From positions 248,001-312,000 of the forward strand of contig NZ_CP072941.1 in the NCBI RefSeq assembly GCF_018069625.1: a stretch of 64,000 nt of DNA, in the 5' to 3' direction. Each line of letters starts with the position of its first letter. The first letter of the stretch is position 1. The position numbers and the translations under genes are program-made. Source of the DNA: Streptomyces yatensis. Lineage in GTDB: Bacteria > Actinomycetota > Actinomycetes > Streptomycetales > Streptomycetaceae. The notes under the pieces are model-generated. The model did not search any database. It was given only the letters and a program-made list of their open reading frames with translations, and was not told where the DNA came from. This document shows, one piece after another, positions 42,833-51,361 of the stretch.

Positions 42833-43586
42833 CATTTCCCGGTCCTCCCCGGCTGGGACATCGCCGGTGTGGTGGAACGCCCGGGTCCGGCAGCGCCGGA
42901 GTTCTCGGCCGGCGACGAGGTCATCGGGTATGTCAGGAGCGATGTGCAGCGCGCCCACGGCGGCTTGGCCGAGCTCGTCGCCGCGGATGTCCGCACCCTT
43001 GTGCGCAAGCCGGCCACCATGAGTTTCACTCAGGCGTCCGCTCTGCCCCTGGCGGGTCTGACCGCCTGCCAGGCCGTGGTGCACGCCCTGGGCGTCCGGC
43101 AGGGCCACACGCGGCTGGTGCTCGGGGCGGCCGGTGGTGTCGGCTCGCTCGCGGTGCAGATCGCCCGATCGCGCGGAGCGCGCGTGATCGGCACCGTCTC
43201 ACCACGCGACCACGGCTACCTGCGCACACTCGGGGCCGAGCCGGTCACCTACGGCCACGGTGCCGCCGAACACGTCCGCGGACTCGCCCCCGATGGCGTG
43301 GACGCGGTCCTGGACACCGTCGGCGGCGGCCTGCTCGCGGCGACGGCACACGCCGTGGCACCCGGCGCACGCGTGGCGTCCATCGCCGGCATCGGGGCAC
43401 CGGGCGTCACTCCGGTGTTCTGCCGGATGGACCGCGCGGACCTCACGGCGCTGGTGGAGCTCGCCGAGGCCGGCGAGCTCCACGTGCGGATCGGCGCCAC
43501 CTACCCGCTGGAACGCGCGGCCGATGCGCAGCGCGCGCTGACCGCCGGTGGCACCCCCGGGCAAGATCGTCATCACCGTCGGCTGA
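42833..43586 (+). pseudogene. MDR oxidoreductase, truncated at the N-terminus and frameshifted near the end
   Basis: The frame begins abruptly with FPVLPGWDIAGVVE, so about the first 55-60 residues of the GroES-like domain are missing. The cofactor loop LGAAGGVGSLAVQIARSRGA is intact. Near the end an extra base in a C/G run at about 43553-43561 shifts the frame. The natural ending PGKIVITVG and a stop at 43584-43586 are present in the other frame. It is a zinc-free quinone-oxidoreductase type, like the two intact MDR genes in this window. With no start region it cannot be functional. Confidence 0.8.
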
Positions 43587-43598
43587 TGTGCCGCGCCC

Positions 43599-44867
43599 TC
43601 AGGCCCGGCCGTGCCCCCGGTACAGCTCCAGCTCGGAGTCGAGTTCGACGGCGAGAACGGTGGCGTGGTCGTCGAGGTCGGCGGCCGCGGGCGGGTCGAT
43701 CCACAGCACACCGGGGACCTCGTGCAGGCCGCCGATCACCCGGTGGCCGAGCTCGGTGCCGGTGCCGAGGACGGTCACCCGGCGTACGGGGCTCACCAGG
43801 CCCCGTACGCCGATGGGCGAACGCGGGATGTCGAAGAGCGTCAGATACAGGGTGCGGCGGTCGGCCGCGAGGGTGCTGGGGCCGTAGTGGTGTCCGGCGG
43901 GCAGGCCCGCGACGGTGCCGTAGACCGCGTCGGCGTGCCGGGCGATCCAGGCGCCCATGCCTTCGAGGCGCTCGACCTGCTCGCCGGGGATCGTTCCGTC
44001 CTCCTTCGGGCCCACGGAGAGCAGCAGATTGCCGCCCGCGCCGATGGTCTCGGTGAAGTAGCGGATGAGCTGGGTCGTCGTCTTGTAGTTGTGGTCGTGG
44101 TGCTGGAAGCCCCATGAGTCGTTGAAGGTCAGGCACAGTTCCCAGGGCCCCGCGGGCGGTTCGATCGGCACGCCCTGCTCGGGGGTGGCGTAGTCGCCCT
44201 CGCTGAGCATGCGCGCGTTCAGCACACAGTCCGGGACCTCGGCGCGGATGAGCCGGGCCAGCTCGCGGATCCCCCACTGTTCCTCGGTGCGCTCCCACTC
44301 GCCGTCGAACCACAGGAGGTCGGGGCGGAATCGGGTGGTGAGCTCGTTCACCTGGCCGTCGCGGTAGGCGAGGTAGCGGGCCCAGGCGTCGAGGTCCTCC
44401 TCTTCCTTCGGGACCTCGGCGTACGGGTTGTTCTCCTGCTCGGGCGGCCGTCCCTCGTAGCGGGTGGAGGCGTAGTCGGGGTGGTTCCAGTCGCTGTGCG
44501 AGTAGTAGAGGCCGACCTTCAGCCCCCGTTCGCGCAGGGCTTCGGCGTACGGGGCCACGAGGTCGCGGCCGGCCGGGGTGTGCCGGACCACGTTCAGGTC
44601 GCCGAGGGCGGTGTCCCACAGGGCGACGCCGTCGTGATGGCGGCTGGTCAGCACGGCGTAGCGGGCTCCGGCGCGGGCGAAGAGGTCGGCCCAGGCGCGG
44701 GGGTCGTAGCGCGCCGCGGTGAACCGGTCGAGCTGCGCCATGTACGTCTGGTGCGGGACGTCGCCGTCGAAGAAGGACCAGGACTCCTGCACTCCGTCCA
44801 CGGCGTAGATGCCCCAGTGGATGAAGATCCCGAACTTCGCGTCGGGGAACCACGGTCGCATGGCCAT
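43599..44867 (-). CDS. alpha-L-fucosidase, GH29
   Basis: A 422-residue GH29 enzyme that releases alpha-linked L-fucose. Family motifs are visible: FGIFIHWGIYAVDG, SRHHDGVALWDT, VGLYYSHSDWNH and LLWFDGEWE, in which Asp188 is the expected nucleophile. There is no signal peptide, so it acts in the cytoplasm on imported oligosaccharides. The ATG at 44867 has GAGGAG eight bases upstream. It is the last gene of a minus-strand operon, four bases after the alpha-mannosidase stop, and is convergent with the MDR relic. Confidence 0.9.
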   Translation of the reverse strand: MAMRPWFPDAKFGIFIHWGIYAVDGVQESWSFFDGDVPHQTYMAQLDRFTAARYDPRAWADLFARAGARYAVLTSRHHDGVALWDTALGDLNVVRHTPAGRDLVAPYAEALRERGLKVGLYYSHSDWNHPDYASTRYEGRPPEQENNPYAEVPKEEEDLDAWARYLAYRDGQVNELTTRFRPDLLWFDGEWERTEEQWGIRELARLIRAEVPDCVLNARMLSEGDYATPEQGVPIEPPAGPWELCLTFNDSWGFQHHDHNYKTTTQLIRYFTETIGAGGNLLLSVGPKEDGTIPGEQVERLEGMGAWIARHADAVYGTVAGLPAGHHYGPSTLAADRRTLYLTLFDIPRSPIGVRGLVSPVRRVTVLGTGTELGHRVIGGLHEVPGVLWIDPPAAADLDDHATVLAVELDSELELYRGHGRA

Positions 44868-44871
44868 GGCG

Positions 44872-47800
44872 TCAGCTCCTCTTCAGCCGCAGGGTCAGGA
44901 TCTGGAAGGGGCGCAGATTCACCGTGACATTGCCGTCCGCATCGGTGCTCGGCGCGTCCTGGACCTCGGTGAGCGGGCGTTCCAGCAGGTCGGTGACGGT
45001 GGCGCCGCTGTGGGTGAAGCCGGGGCGCAGGGTGGTGCGGGTACGGCCGCCGAGCGATTCGTAGAGCCGCACCACGACATCGCCCGAGCGGTCGTCGGCG
45101 AGCTTGACCGCCTCGACGACGGCGGCCGGGCCGTCCGTGGTGACGACCGGCGCCACGGCCGCGCCGGAGTCGGCGACGCGCAGCGGGAGGTTGAGCGCGT
45201 AGCCCTCGGCGATCGCGTCCTCGACGGTCGCGCCGGGCAGGAGGGCGTAGGTGAGGCGGTGGATGCCCTGGTCGGCCTCGGGGTCGGGCACCCTCGGGGC
45301 GCGCACCAGGCTGAGCCGGACGGTGGTCGTCGTGCCGCCGGTGCCCTCGCCCGTCTCGTGGGTGGTGCGGGCCACGTCGTGCCCGTAGGTCGAGTCGTTG
45401 AGGACCGCCACGCCGTAGCCCGGCTCGGCGACATGCACCCAGCGGTGGCCATAGACCTCGAAACGGGCCGCCTCCCAGCTGGTGTTGGTGTGGGTCGGGC
45501 GGTGGACGTGGCCGAACTGGATCTCGGCGGTCGACCGGTCGGCGTGGATGTCGATGGGGAAGGCGGCCTTGAGGATCTTCTCGGCCTCGTGCCAGTCGAT
45601 CTCGGTCGCGAAGTCGATACGGCGGCTGCCCGCGCGGACGGTGATGGTCTGGACGATGCGCGAGCGGTCGTCCTTGCCGAAGGCGCGCTGCACGCGCAGG
45701 GCGCCGAGCAGCGGGCCCTCTTCGGCGACGGTGACCGCGTCGGCCTCGAGCAGATCGGTCCAGCGCTGCCGGTAGTGCTTGTCGATGTCCCAGGCGTCCC
45801 AGTAGTTGGGCAGGTCGCTGTGGAGTCGCAGGAGGTTGCCCGCGGCGCCGGGGGCCAGGACCTCACGGCCGGCCACCAGGTCCCGTACCGAGGCGAGCGT
45901 GCCGTCCTCGGCGAGTTCGACCCTGACCAGGCCGTTGTCCAGGACGCGGCCGCCGGTGACGGTGACGGGCTCCGGGGCTGCGGCCGCGGCCGCGGTCAGC
46001 GGGGCGGCGCCGGAGGCCGGCACCCGCGCGAAGACGGCGACGGTGCCGTCCGCCAGCGGCTGGCCCTCGGCCGTGCCCGCGGGGACGGCGACGACCTCGG
46101 CGCGCGGACGGGGGCTGGTGTTGAACACCCGCGCACCGGATCCGGGCGATGCGGTGCCGCTCAGCGCGGCCATGGCCTCCGCGGTGAGTTCGGTCAGCTC
46201 CGCGGCCACCCGCGCGTACTCCGCCTCCGCCTCGCGGTGCACCCAGGCGATCGACGAGCCCGGCAGGATGTCGTGGAACTGATGGAGCAGCACCGTCTTC
46301 CACAGCCGGTCGAGCCGCTCGTACGGGTAGGGGTGGTCCGCGTGCAGCGCGGCGGCCGTCGACCACAGCTCAGCCTCGCGCAGCAGGTGCTCGCTGCGCC
46401 GGTTGCCCTGCTTGGTGCGGGCCTGTGAGGTGTAGGTGGCGCGGTGCAGCTCCAGATAGAGCTCGCCGGTCCACACCGGGGCGTCGGGGTATTCGGCCCG
46501 GGCGGCGGCGAAGAAGTCGTCGGGGTGCTCGATGACGACCTTCGCGGAGCCCTCCAGGTTGGCCAGCCGGCGCGCCCGCTCCATCATCTCGCGGGTGGGC
46601 CCGCCGCCCCCGTCGCCGTGCCCGAAGGGTGCCAGGGAGCGGGTGCCACGCCCCTTGTCCTGGTAGTTGCGTACGGCGTGGGCCATCTCCTGGCCGGAGA
46701 ACTCGGCGTTGTAGGTGTCCACCGGCGGGAAGTGGGTGAAGACCCGGGAGCCGTCGATGCCCTCCCACCAGAAGGTGTGGTGGGGCAGCTTGTTGGTCTG
46801 GTTCCAGGAGAGTTTCTGGGTCAGGAACCACTCGTTCCCGGCCAGCCGGGCCAGTTGCGGGAAGCAGGCGTTGTAGCCGAAGGAGTCGGGCAGCCACACA
46901 CCCTTGGTCTCGATGCCGAACTCGTCCAGGAAGAAGCGCTTGCCGTGGATGAGCTGGCGGGCCAGGGCCTCGCCGCCGGGCAGGTTGCCGTCGGCCTCCA
47001 CCCACATGCCGCCGACCGGCGCCCACTGCCCGCCTCGCACGGCCTCGTGGATGCGGTCCCAGACCTGGGGGTAGTGCTCCTTGACCCAGGCGTACTGCTG
47101 CGCCTGCGAGCAGGCGAAGATGAACTCCGGGTACTCCTCGGCGAGCGCCGTGACGTTGGAGAAGGTGCGCGAGGTCTTGCGCTTGGTCTCGCGTATGGGC
47201 CACAGCCAGGCGGAGTCGATATGCGCGTGGCCGACGGCCGAGAGGGTGTGGGCGCTGGCGTTGGCGGGGCGCTCCAGCACACCGCGCAGGGCGTCGCGCA
47301 CGTCGGTGGCGGTGCCGGAGATGTCCTCCAGGTCCAGCCGGTCCAGGGCGCGGTCCAGGGCGTGGGCGATCTCGTGGCGGCGAGGGTCGTGCTCGCTCAG
47401 CTCCAGCATCAGCTCGCGCAGCACGGTGAGGTCCAGGCCCAGATGCCACACCTGCCCGTCCAGTACGGCCAGGTCGGCGCGGGCGAAGGTGTAGAGGGGG
47501 GCGCGGCCGGCGGTGAGCTTGTCGCCGAGCGGGGTCGGTCGGCTGAAGTCGTTCGCGAGGATGTCGGGGTTGGAGGCGGCCTCGATGAGGTACGAGACCT
47601 GCTCGCCGCCCTCGGCGGGGTGCGCCACCGGCACGTACTGGTTCTGCGGGTTGACCGCCTTGAGCGGGGCGCCGCCCGGGGTGTGGACCAGTGCCTCGGC
47701 CTGGTTGCCCGGCCAGTCGCCGACGAAGCCGAGGTCGAAGACGGCCTCGACGCGCTTGCCCGCCCACGCGGCGGGGACCTCGCCGTGGACCTTGAACCAG

Positions 47801-48006
47801 GTGGTGCCCCAGGGCGGGCCCCAGGGGGTCCCGGTGGTGAAGGGCTCGTACGGCGCCTGTGCCGCCTCGGCGAAGGGCACCGGTTCGTCGGGCGCCTGCC
47901 ACGCCTCGATCGTGAAGGGCACGGAGGCCGAGTGGACGGCGGGCTGGACGCGCTGGGTGAGGACGCGCTGGACGCGGTCCTCGATGCGGCGGCGTTCGTC
48001 ATGCAT
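44872..48006 (-). CDS. alpha-mannosidase, GH38
   Basis: A 1044-residue GH38 alpha-mannosidase. The zinc site begins with GHAHIDSAWLW (His262, Asp264), and the nucleophile is Asp374 in VWLPDSFGYN. A further zinc-ligand region is LLHQFHDILPGSS. The long C-terminal beta-sandwich domains are complete. The start is the ATG at 48006, with GGAG nine bases upstream; an open frame continues upstream through the neighbouring gene but is not real. No signal peptide is seen. It removes mannose from imported glycans and lies between the GH4 and GH29 genes. Confidence 0.93.
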   Translation of the reverse strand: MHDERRRIEDRVQRVLTQRVQPAVHSASVPFTIEAWQAPDEPVPFAEAAQAPYEPFTTGTPWGPPWGTTWFKVHGEVPAAWAGKRVEAVFDLGFVGDWPGNQAEALVHTPGGAPLKAVNPQNQYVPVAHPAEGGEQVSYLIEAASNPDILANDFSRPTPLGDKLTAGRAPLYTFARADLAVLDGQVWHLGLDLTVLRELMLELSEHDPRRHEIAHALDRALDRLDLEDISGTATDVRDALRGVLERPANASAHTLSAVGHAHIDSAWLWPIRETKRKTSRTFSNVTALAEEYPEFIFACSQAQQYAWVKEHYPQVWDRIHEAVRGGQWAPVGGMWVEADGNLPGGEALARQLIHGKRFFLDEFGIETKGVWLPDSFGYNACFPQLARLAGNEWFLTQKLSWNQTNKLPHHTFWWEGIDGSRVFTHFPPVDTYNAEFSGQEMAHAVRNYQDKGRGTRSLAPFGHGDGGGGPTREMMERARRLANLEGSAKVVIEHPDDFFAAARAEYPDAPVWTGELYLELHRATYTSQARTKQGNRRSEHLLREAELWSTAAALHADHPYPYERLDRLWKTVLLHQFHDILPGSSIAWVHREAEAEYARVAAELTELTAEAMAALSGTASPGSGARVFNTSPRPRAEVVAVPAGTAEGQPLADGTVAVFARVPASGAAPLTAAAAAAPEPVTVTGGRVLDNGLVRVELAEDGTLASVRDLVAGREVLAPGAAGNLLRLHSDLPNYWDAWDIDKHYRQRWTDLLEADAVTVAEEGPLLGALRVQRAFGKDDRSRIVQTITVRAGSRRIDFATEIDWHEAEKILKAAFPIDIHADRSTAEIQFGHVHRPTHTNTSWEAARFEVYGHRWVHVAEPGYGVAVLNDSTYGHDVARTTHETGEGTGGTTTTVRLSLVRAPRVPDPEADQGIHRLTYALLPGATVEDAIAEGYALNLPLRVADSGAAVAPVVTTDGPAAVVEAVKLADDRSGDVVVRLYESLGGRTRTTLRPGFTHSGATVTDLLERPLTEVQDAPSTDADGNVTVNLRPFQILTLRLKRS

Positions 48007-48017
48007 GGCGAGGGCTC

Positions 48018-49391
48018 CTACGGGCGGTTCAGGTAGGCGAGTCCGGGGTGTGCCCTGGTGTAGCCGTCGACGAGGCGGTGGGCGACGGCGACCGAGTCCA
48101 CGAGGGGGTGGAGGGCGAACGCCTTGACGGCGGTGGCGCGCGAGCCGCTGTCGGCGGCGTTCATGACCTCGCGCTCGACGGCCTTGACCGCGCACACCAG
48201 GCCGGTGGCGTGGCCGGGCAGCGGGTCGACGGAGACGGGGTGCGCACCGCTCGCGTCCACCAGGCAGGGGACCTCGATGACGGCGTCCGCGTCGAGCGCG
48301 CCCAGCGTGGTGCGGTTGCGGACGTTGAGGATGAGGGTGGTGCGCTCGTCGCGGGCGATGGCGCGCATGAGGGCGAGCGCTACCTGCTCGTAGCCGCCGG
48401 ACTCCAGGTCCGACGCGTCGCGCTCGCCGGCGCCCGCCGCCTCGCGGTTGGCCGCCATGTAGGTGGCCTCGCGCTCGGCGCGGGTGCGGTCCCAGGTCGC
48501 GAGCGCGGGGGCGTGGCCCTGCTCCATCACCTCGTAGAACCGCGCCTGCTGGTCGCGGAGGAAGGCGCCGCGGGTCTGCTCGGCCTCGCGGTAGGCGCGT
48601 ACCGCTTCCCGGTTGAAGTAGTAGTAGTGCAGATACTCGTTGGGGATCGCGCCCAGGGAGGCGAGCCACTCGGGGCCGAAGAGCTTGCCCTCCTCGAACG
48701 AGCCGAGGGCCTCGGGGTCGGCGAGCAGCCGCGGGAGTTCGTCGCGCCCGGCGACGCGCAGGCCGCGCAGCCAGCCGAGGTGGTTGAGGCCGACGTAGTC
48801 GATCCACGCGCGGTCCGGGTCGGCGCCGAGCGCGCGGGCGACGCGGCGGCCGAGGCCCACCGGCGAGTCGCAGATGCCGATGACGCGGTCGCCGAGGTGG
48901 CGGGACATGGCCTCGGTGACCAGGCCCGCGGGATTGGTGAAGTTGATGACCCAGGCGTCGGGGGCCAGGCGGGCGACCCGCCGGGCGATGTCGACGGCGA
49001 CGGGGACGGTGCGCAGCCCGTAGGCGATGCCGCCCGCGCCCACCGTCTCCTGGCCGAGGACTCCGTGGTCCAGGGCGACGCGCTCGTCGGCGGCGCGGCC
49101 TTCGAGGCCGCCGACGCGGATCGCGGAGAAGACGAAGTCGGCGCCGCGCAGCGCCTCGTCGAGGTCGGTGGTGTGGGACACCGTGGGCGCTCCCCCGGCC
49201 TCCGGCCGGGCGGTGCCTCCCGGGCTCGCCGCGGCCTGTTCGGCCAGCACCCGGGCGACGGCGCCGAGTCGGCCGGCGTCCAGGTCGTGGAGGGTGACCT
49301 GGGTGACGCGGCCCGGGGAGCGGTCGGCGAGCAGCGCCCCGTACACGAGCGGCACCCGGAACCCGCCGCCGCCGAGAATGGTCAGCTTCAC
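48018..49391 (-). CDS. GH4 NAD-dependent glycosidase (6-phospho-beta-glucosidase-like)
   Basis: A 457-residue GH4 enzyme. GH4 enzymes cleave glycosides by an oxidation-elimination mechanism using NAD+ and Mn2+. The dinucleotide loop is TILGGGGFRVPLV. The metal and substrate region shows INFTNPAGLVTEA, GICDSPVGLGRR (Cys174) and GLNHLGW (Asn203-His204). The CDSP variant fits the 6-phospho-beta-glucosidase subgroup. However, no phosphotransferase system is present here, so the true substrate is open. The GTG at 49391 overlaps the DeoR stop as GTGA. Confidence 0.85.
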   Translation of the reverse strand: MKLTILGGGGFRVPLVYGALLADRSPGRVTQVTLHDLDAGRLGAVARVLAEQAAASPGGTARPEAGGAPTVSHTTDLDEALRGADFVFSAIRVGGLEGRAADERVALDHGVLGQETVGAGGIAYGLRTVPVAVDIARRVARLAPDAWVINFTNPAGLVTEAMSRHLGDRVIGICDSPVGLGRRVARALGADPDRAWIDYVGLNHLGWLRGLRVAGRDELPRLLADPEALGSFEEGKLFGPEWLASLGAIPNEYLHYYYFNREAVRAYREAEQTRGAFLRDQQARFYEVMEQGHAPALATWDRTRAEREATYMAANREAAGAGERDASDLESGGYEQVALALMRAIARDERTTLILNVRNRTTLGALDADAVIEVPCLVDASGAHPVSVDPLPGHATGLVCAVKAVEREVMNAADSGSRATAVKAFALHPLVDSVAVAHRLVDGYTRAHPGLAYLNRP

Positions 49392-50137
49392 ACCCGCACC
49401 ACCTTTACTCCGGCCTGCTCGAACACCGAGCACGTGGCCGAGTCCGAGGGGGCGTTGGTCACTACCGTGTCGAGGTCCTCGGGGCCGCAGACCTTGGTCA
49501 TGCCGGTGCCGGGGAACTTGCCCGCGTCGGCGAGCAGCACCACCTGGTCACTGGCCGCGATCATCGCCCGTTTCACCGGGACCTCGATGACCGTGGTGTC
49601 CATGATCTGCCCGCTGGGACGGACGCCGCTGGTCCCCAGGAAGAGCCAGTCGGCGTGGAGCTGGCGGAGGTTGTCCTCGGTGAGGAATCCGACCAGGGAG
49701 CGGTATTCGCGCCGGAGCACCCCGCCGAGCAGCACCAGCTCCACTGCGGTGTCGTCGGCCAGCTCCTCGAACACCACCAGGTTGCTGGTGATCACGGTCA
49801 GCCGTCGGCCGTGCAGTTGCCGGGCGAGCCGGTAGGCGGTGGTGCCGATGTCCAGCAGCACGGACTGCCCGTCCTCGATCATGTCCGCGGCCGCCACCGC
49901 CAGGGCGTCCTTCTCGGCCACGCGCACTCCGGCGACCTCCGCGAAGGGCTGGTCGCCCTCCTCGACGACCGCGCCGCCGTGCACCCGGGTGAGCAGTCCC
50001 TCCTCCTCCAGCTTCAGCAGGTCGCGCCGGATGGTCGCGGCGGAGACCCCGAGCTGTTCGGAGAGGTCGGTCACGGCCGCCGGGCCCCCGGACCGCAGGG
50101 CGCGGAGGATCATCTGATGTCGTCGTTCAGCCAGCAC
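49388..50137 (-). CDS. DeoR-family repressor of the glycan locus
   Basis: A 249-residue regulator. The N-terminal helix-turn-helix includes VTDLSEQLGVSAATIRRDLL and EGLLTRVHGGAV. The C-terminal sugar-phosphate-sensing domain shows LLDIGTTAYRLARQL, ITSNLVVFEEL, LLGGVLRREYRSLVG and ASDQVVLLADAGKF. DeoR proteins usually sense a phosphorylated sugar, here perhaps the product of the divergent PfkB kinase. The GTG at 50137 starts at the conserved ERRHQMIL; TTG codons upstream are alternatives. It heads the GH4-GH38-GH29 operon and probably also controls the divergent kinase-transporter operon. Confidence 0.88.
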   Translation of the reverse strand: MLAERRHQMILRALRSGGPAAVTDLSEQLGVSAATIRRDLLKLEEEGLLTRVHGGAVVEEGDQPFAEVAGVRVAEKDALAVAAADMIEDGQSVLLDIGTTAYRLARQLHGRRLTVITSNLVVFEELADDTAVELVLLGGVLRREYRSLVGFLTEDNLRQLHADWLFLGTSGVRPSGQIMDTTVIEVPVKRAMIAASDQVVLLADAGKFPGTGMTKVCGPEDLDTVVTNAPSDSATCSVFEQAGVKVVRV

Positions 50138-50164
50138 GGCGAGCAGCCTACTCGTCAATCTCAA

Positions 50165-50260
50165 TCATTTCTATGCATCCACGTGCACCCCTCTTGCCAT
50201 TTTTGCGCAGAGCCCGCACGATCCTCTGCAATGCGCTGCAGCTTCTGCACACTTTTGACG
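50165..50260. promoter_or_regulatory. divergent promoter region of the glycan locus
   Basis: The gap between the DeoR and PfkB genes is locally AT-richer and holds an inverted repeat, GCAGAG/CTCTGC (50207-50212 and 50224-50229), and a GCTGCAGC palindrome (50235-50242). Several CTGCA repeats occur. It should contain both promoters and the DeoR operator, but no exact site is proven. Confidence 0.45.
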
Positions 50261-50273
50261 AGAGGAGGAGCTC

Positions 50274-51326
50274 GTGGCCGAACCTCCCCCGCCCGGGGAA
50301 CGGGCTCCCGACGCCACGGGACCCGATGTCCTGGTGACCGGTCTGCTCTTCTACGACCTCGTGATGACCGGACTCGGCCGGCCGCCGGCACCGGGTGAGG
50401 AGATCTGGACCCAGGGCATGGGCTGCGGCCCCGGCGGCATCGCCAACCTCGCGGTCGCCGCCGCCCGCTTCGGCCTCACCACCTCGCTGGCCACCGTCTT
50501 CGGCGACGACTTCTACGGGGCGTACTGCCGCGACATCCTCGCCCGGCAGGAGGGCATCGACCTCGCGCTCTCGCGCACCGCACCCGGCTGGAACACGCCG
50601 GTCACCGTCTCGATCGCCCAGGGACACGACCGCGCACTGATCACCCACGGCCAGGAACCCCCGTATCCGCAGGACGAGTTGATGGCGAGCGCCCCTCAGG
50701 CACGGGCGGCCATCGCACACCTCGGCACCGAGCCCCAGGCGTGGATCGCGAAGGCCGCCGCCGCGGGCACCAAGATCTTCGCGGATGTCGGCTGGGACCC
50801 CACGGGGGCCTGGTCCGGCGAGCTGCTCGACCAGCTCTCCCGCTGCCACGCCTTCCTGCCCAACGAGGGCGAGGCGATGGGCTACACACGCACCGGCAAC
50901 GCACGGGCCGCGCTCGGCAAGCTCGCCGACATCGTGCCGGTCGCCGTCGTCACACGCGGCCCGCACGGCGCCCTCGCCGTCGACCAGACGACGGGCGAGG
51001 CCGCCGACGTCGCCGCGCTCGACATCGATGTCGTGGACGCGACGGGAGCCGGGGACGTCTTCGGCGCGAGCTTCACCGCCGCCACCCTCGCCGGCTGGCC
51101 GCTCGCCGACCGGCTGCGCTTCGCGGGACTGGCCGCCGGCCTGTCCGTCACCCGGCACGGCGGCGCGCTCGCCGCACCGGGCTGGCACGGCATCGACCAG
51201 TGGTGGCGGACCACCGGCAGCCGCGACCCCGCACTGCGGCGCACCTACGGATTCCTGGCGGACCGCATCCCCGAGGACCCCGGTCCCGCCCCGCACACCA
51301 CACCCGTCACCCCCCACACCCTGTAA
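50274..51326 (+). CDS. PfkB-family carbohydrate kinase
   Basis: A 350-residue ribokinase-fold kinase. The first PfkB signature region includes GCGPGGIANLAVAAARFGL. The second signature, with the catalytic Asp, is DATGAGDVFGASF near residue 262. The start GTG has a strong AGGAGGAG site. It would phosphorylate a sugar released in the cytoplasm, perhaps galactose, mannose, fucose or a hexosamine derivative, and so make the DeoR inducer. It is the first gene of the plus-strand operon and is followed 35 bases later by the binding-protein gene. Confidence 0.87.
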   Translation: MAEPPPPGERAPDATGPDVLVTGLLFYDLVMTGLGRPPAPGEEIWTQGMGCGPGGIANLAVAAARFGLTTSLATVFGDDFYGAYCRDILARQEGIDLALSRTAPGWNTPVTVSIAQGHDRALITHGQEPPYPQDELMASAPQARAAIAHLGTEPQAWIAKAAAAGTKIFADVGWDPTGAWSGELLDQLSRCHAFLPNEGEAMGYTRTGNARAALGKLADIVPVAVVTRGPHGALAVDQTTGEAADVAALDIDVVDATGAGDVFGASFTAATLAGWPLADRLRFAGLAAGLSVTRHGGALAAPGWHGIDQWWRTTGSRDPALRRTYGFLADRIPEDPGPAPHTTPVTPHTL

Positions 51327-51361
51327 TCGCAGTGCGTACTACCCGAAAGGCGGTGGGAGCG

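Noticed and set aside
48007..48807. Upstream extension of the mannosidase frame to 1311 codons
   Set aside because: The extension is arginine-rich and overlaps the real GH4 gene; GH38 similarity starts just after the ATG at 48006.
49388..51317. Long frames antisense to the DeoR and PfkB genes
   Set aside because: They follow GC third-position bias only and have no family similarity.
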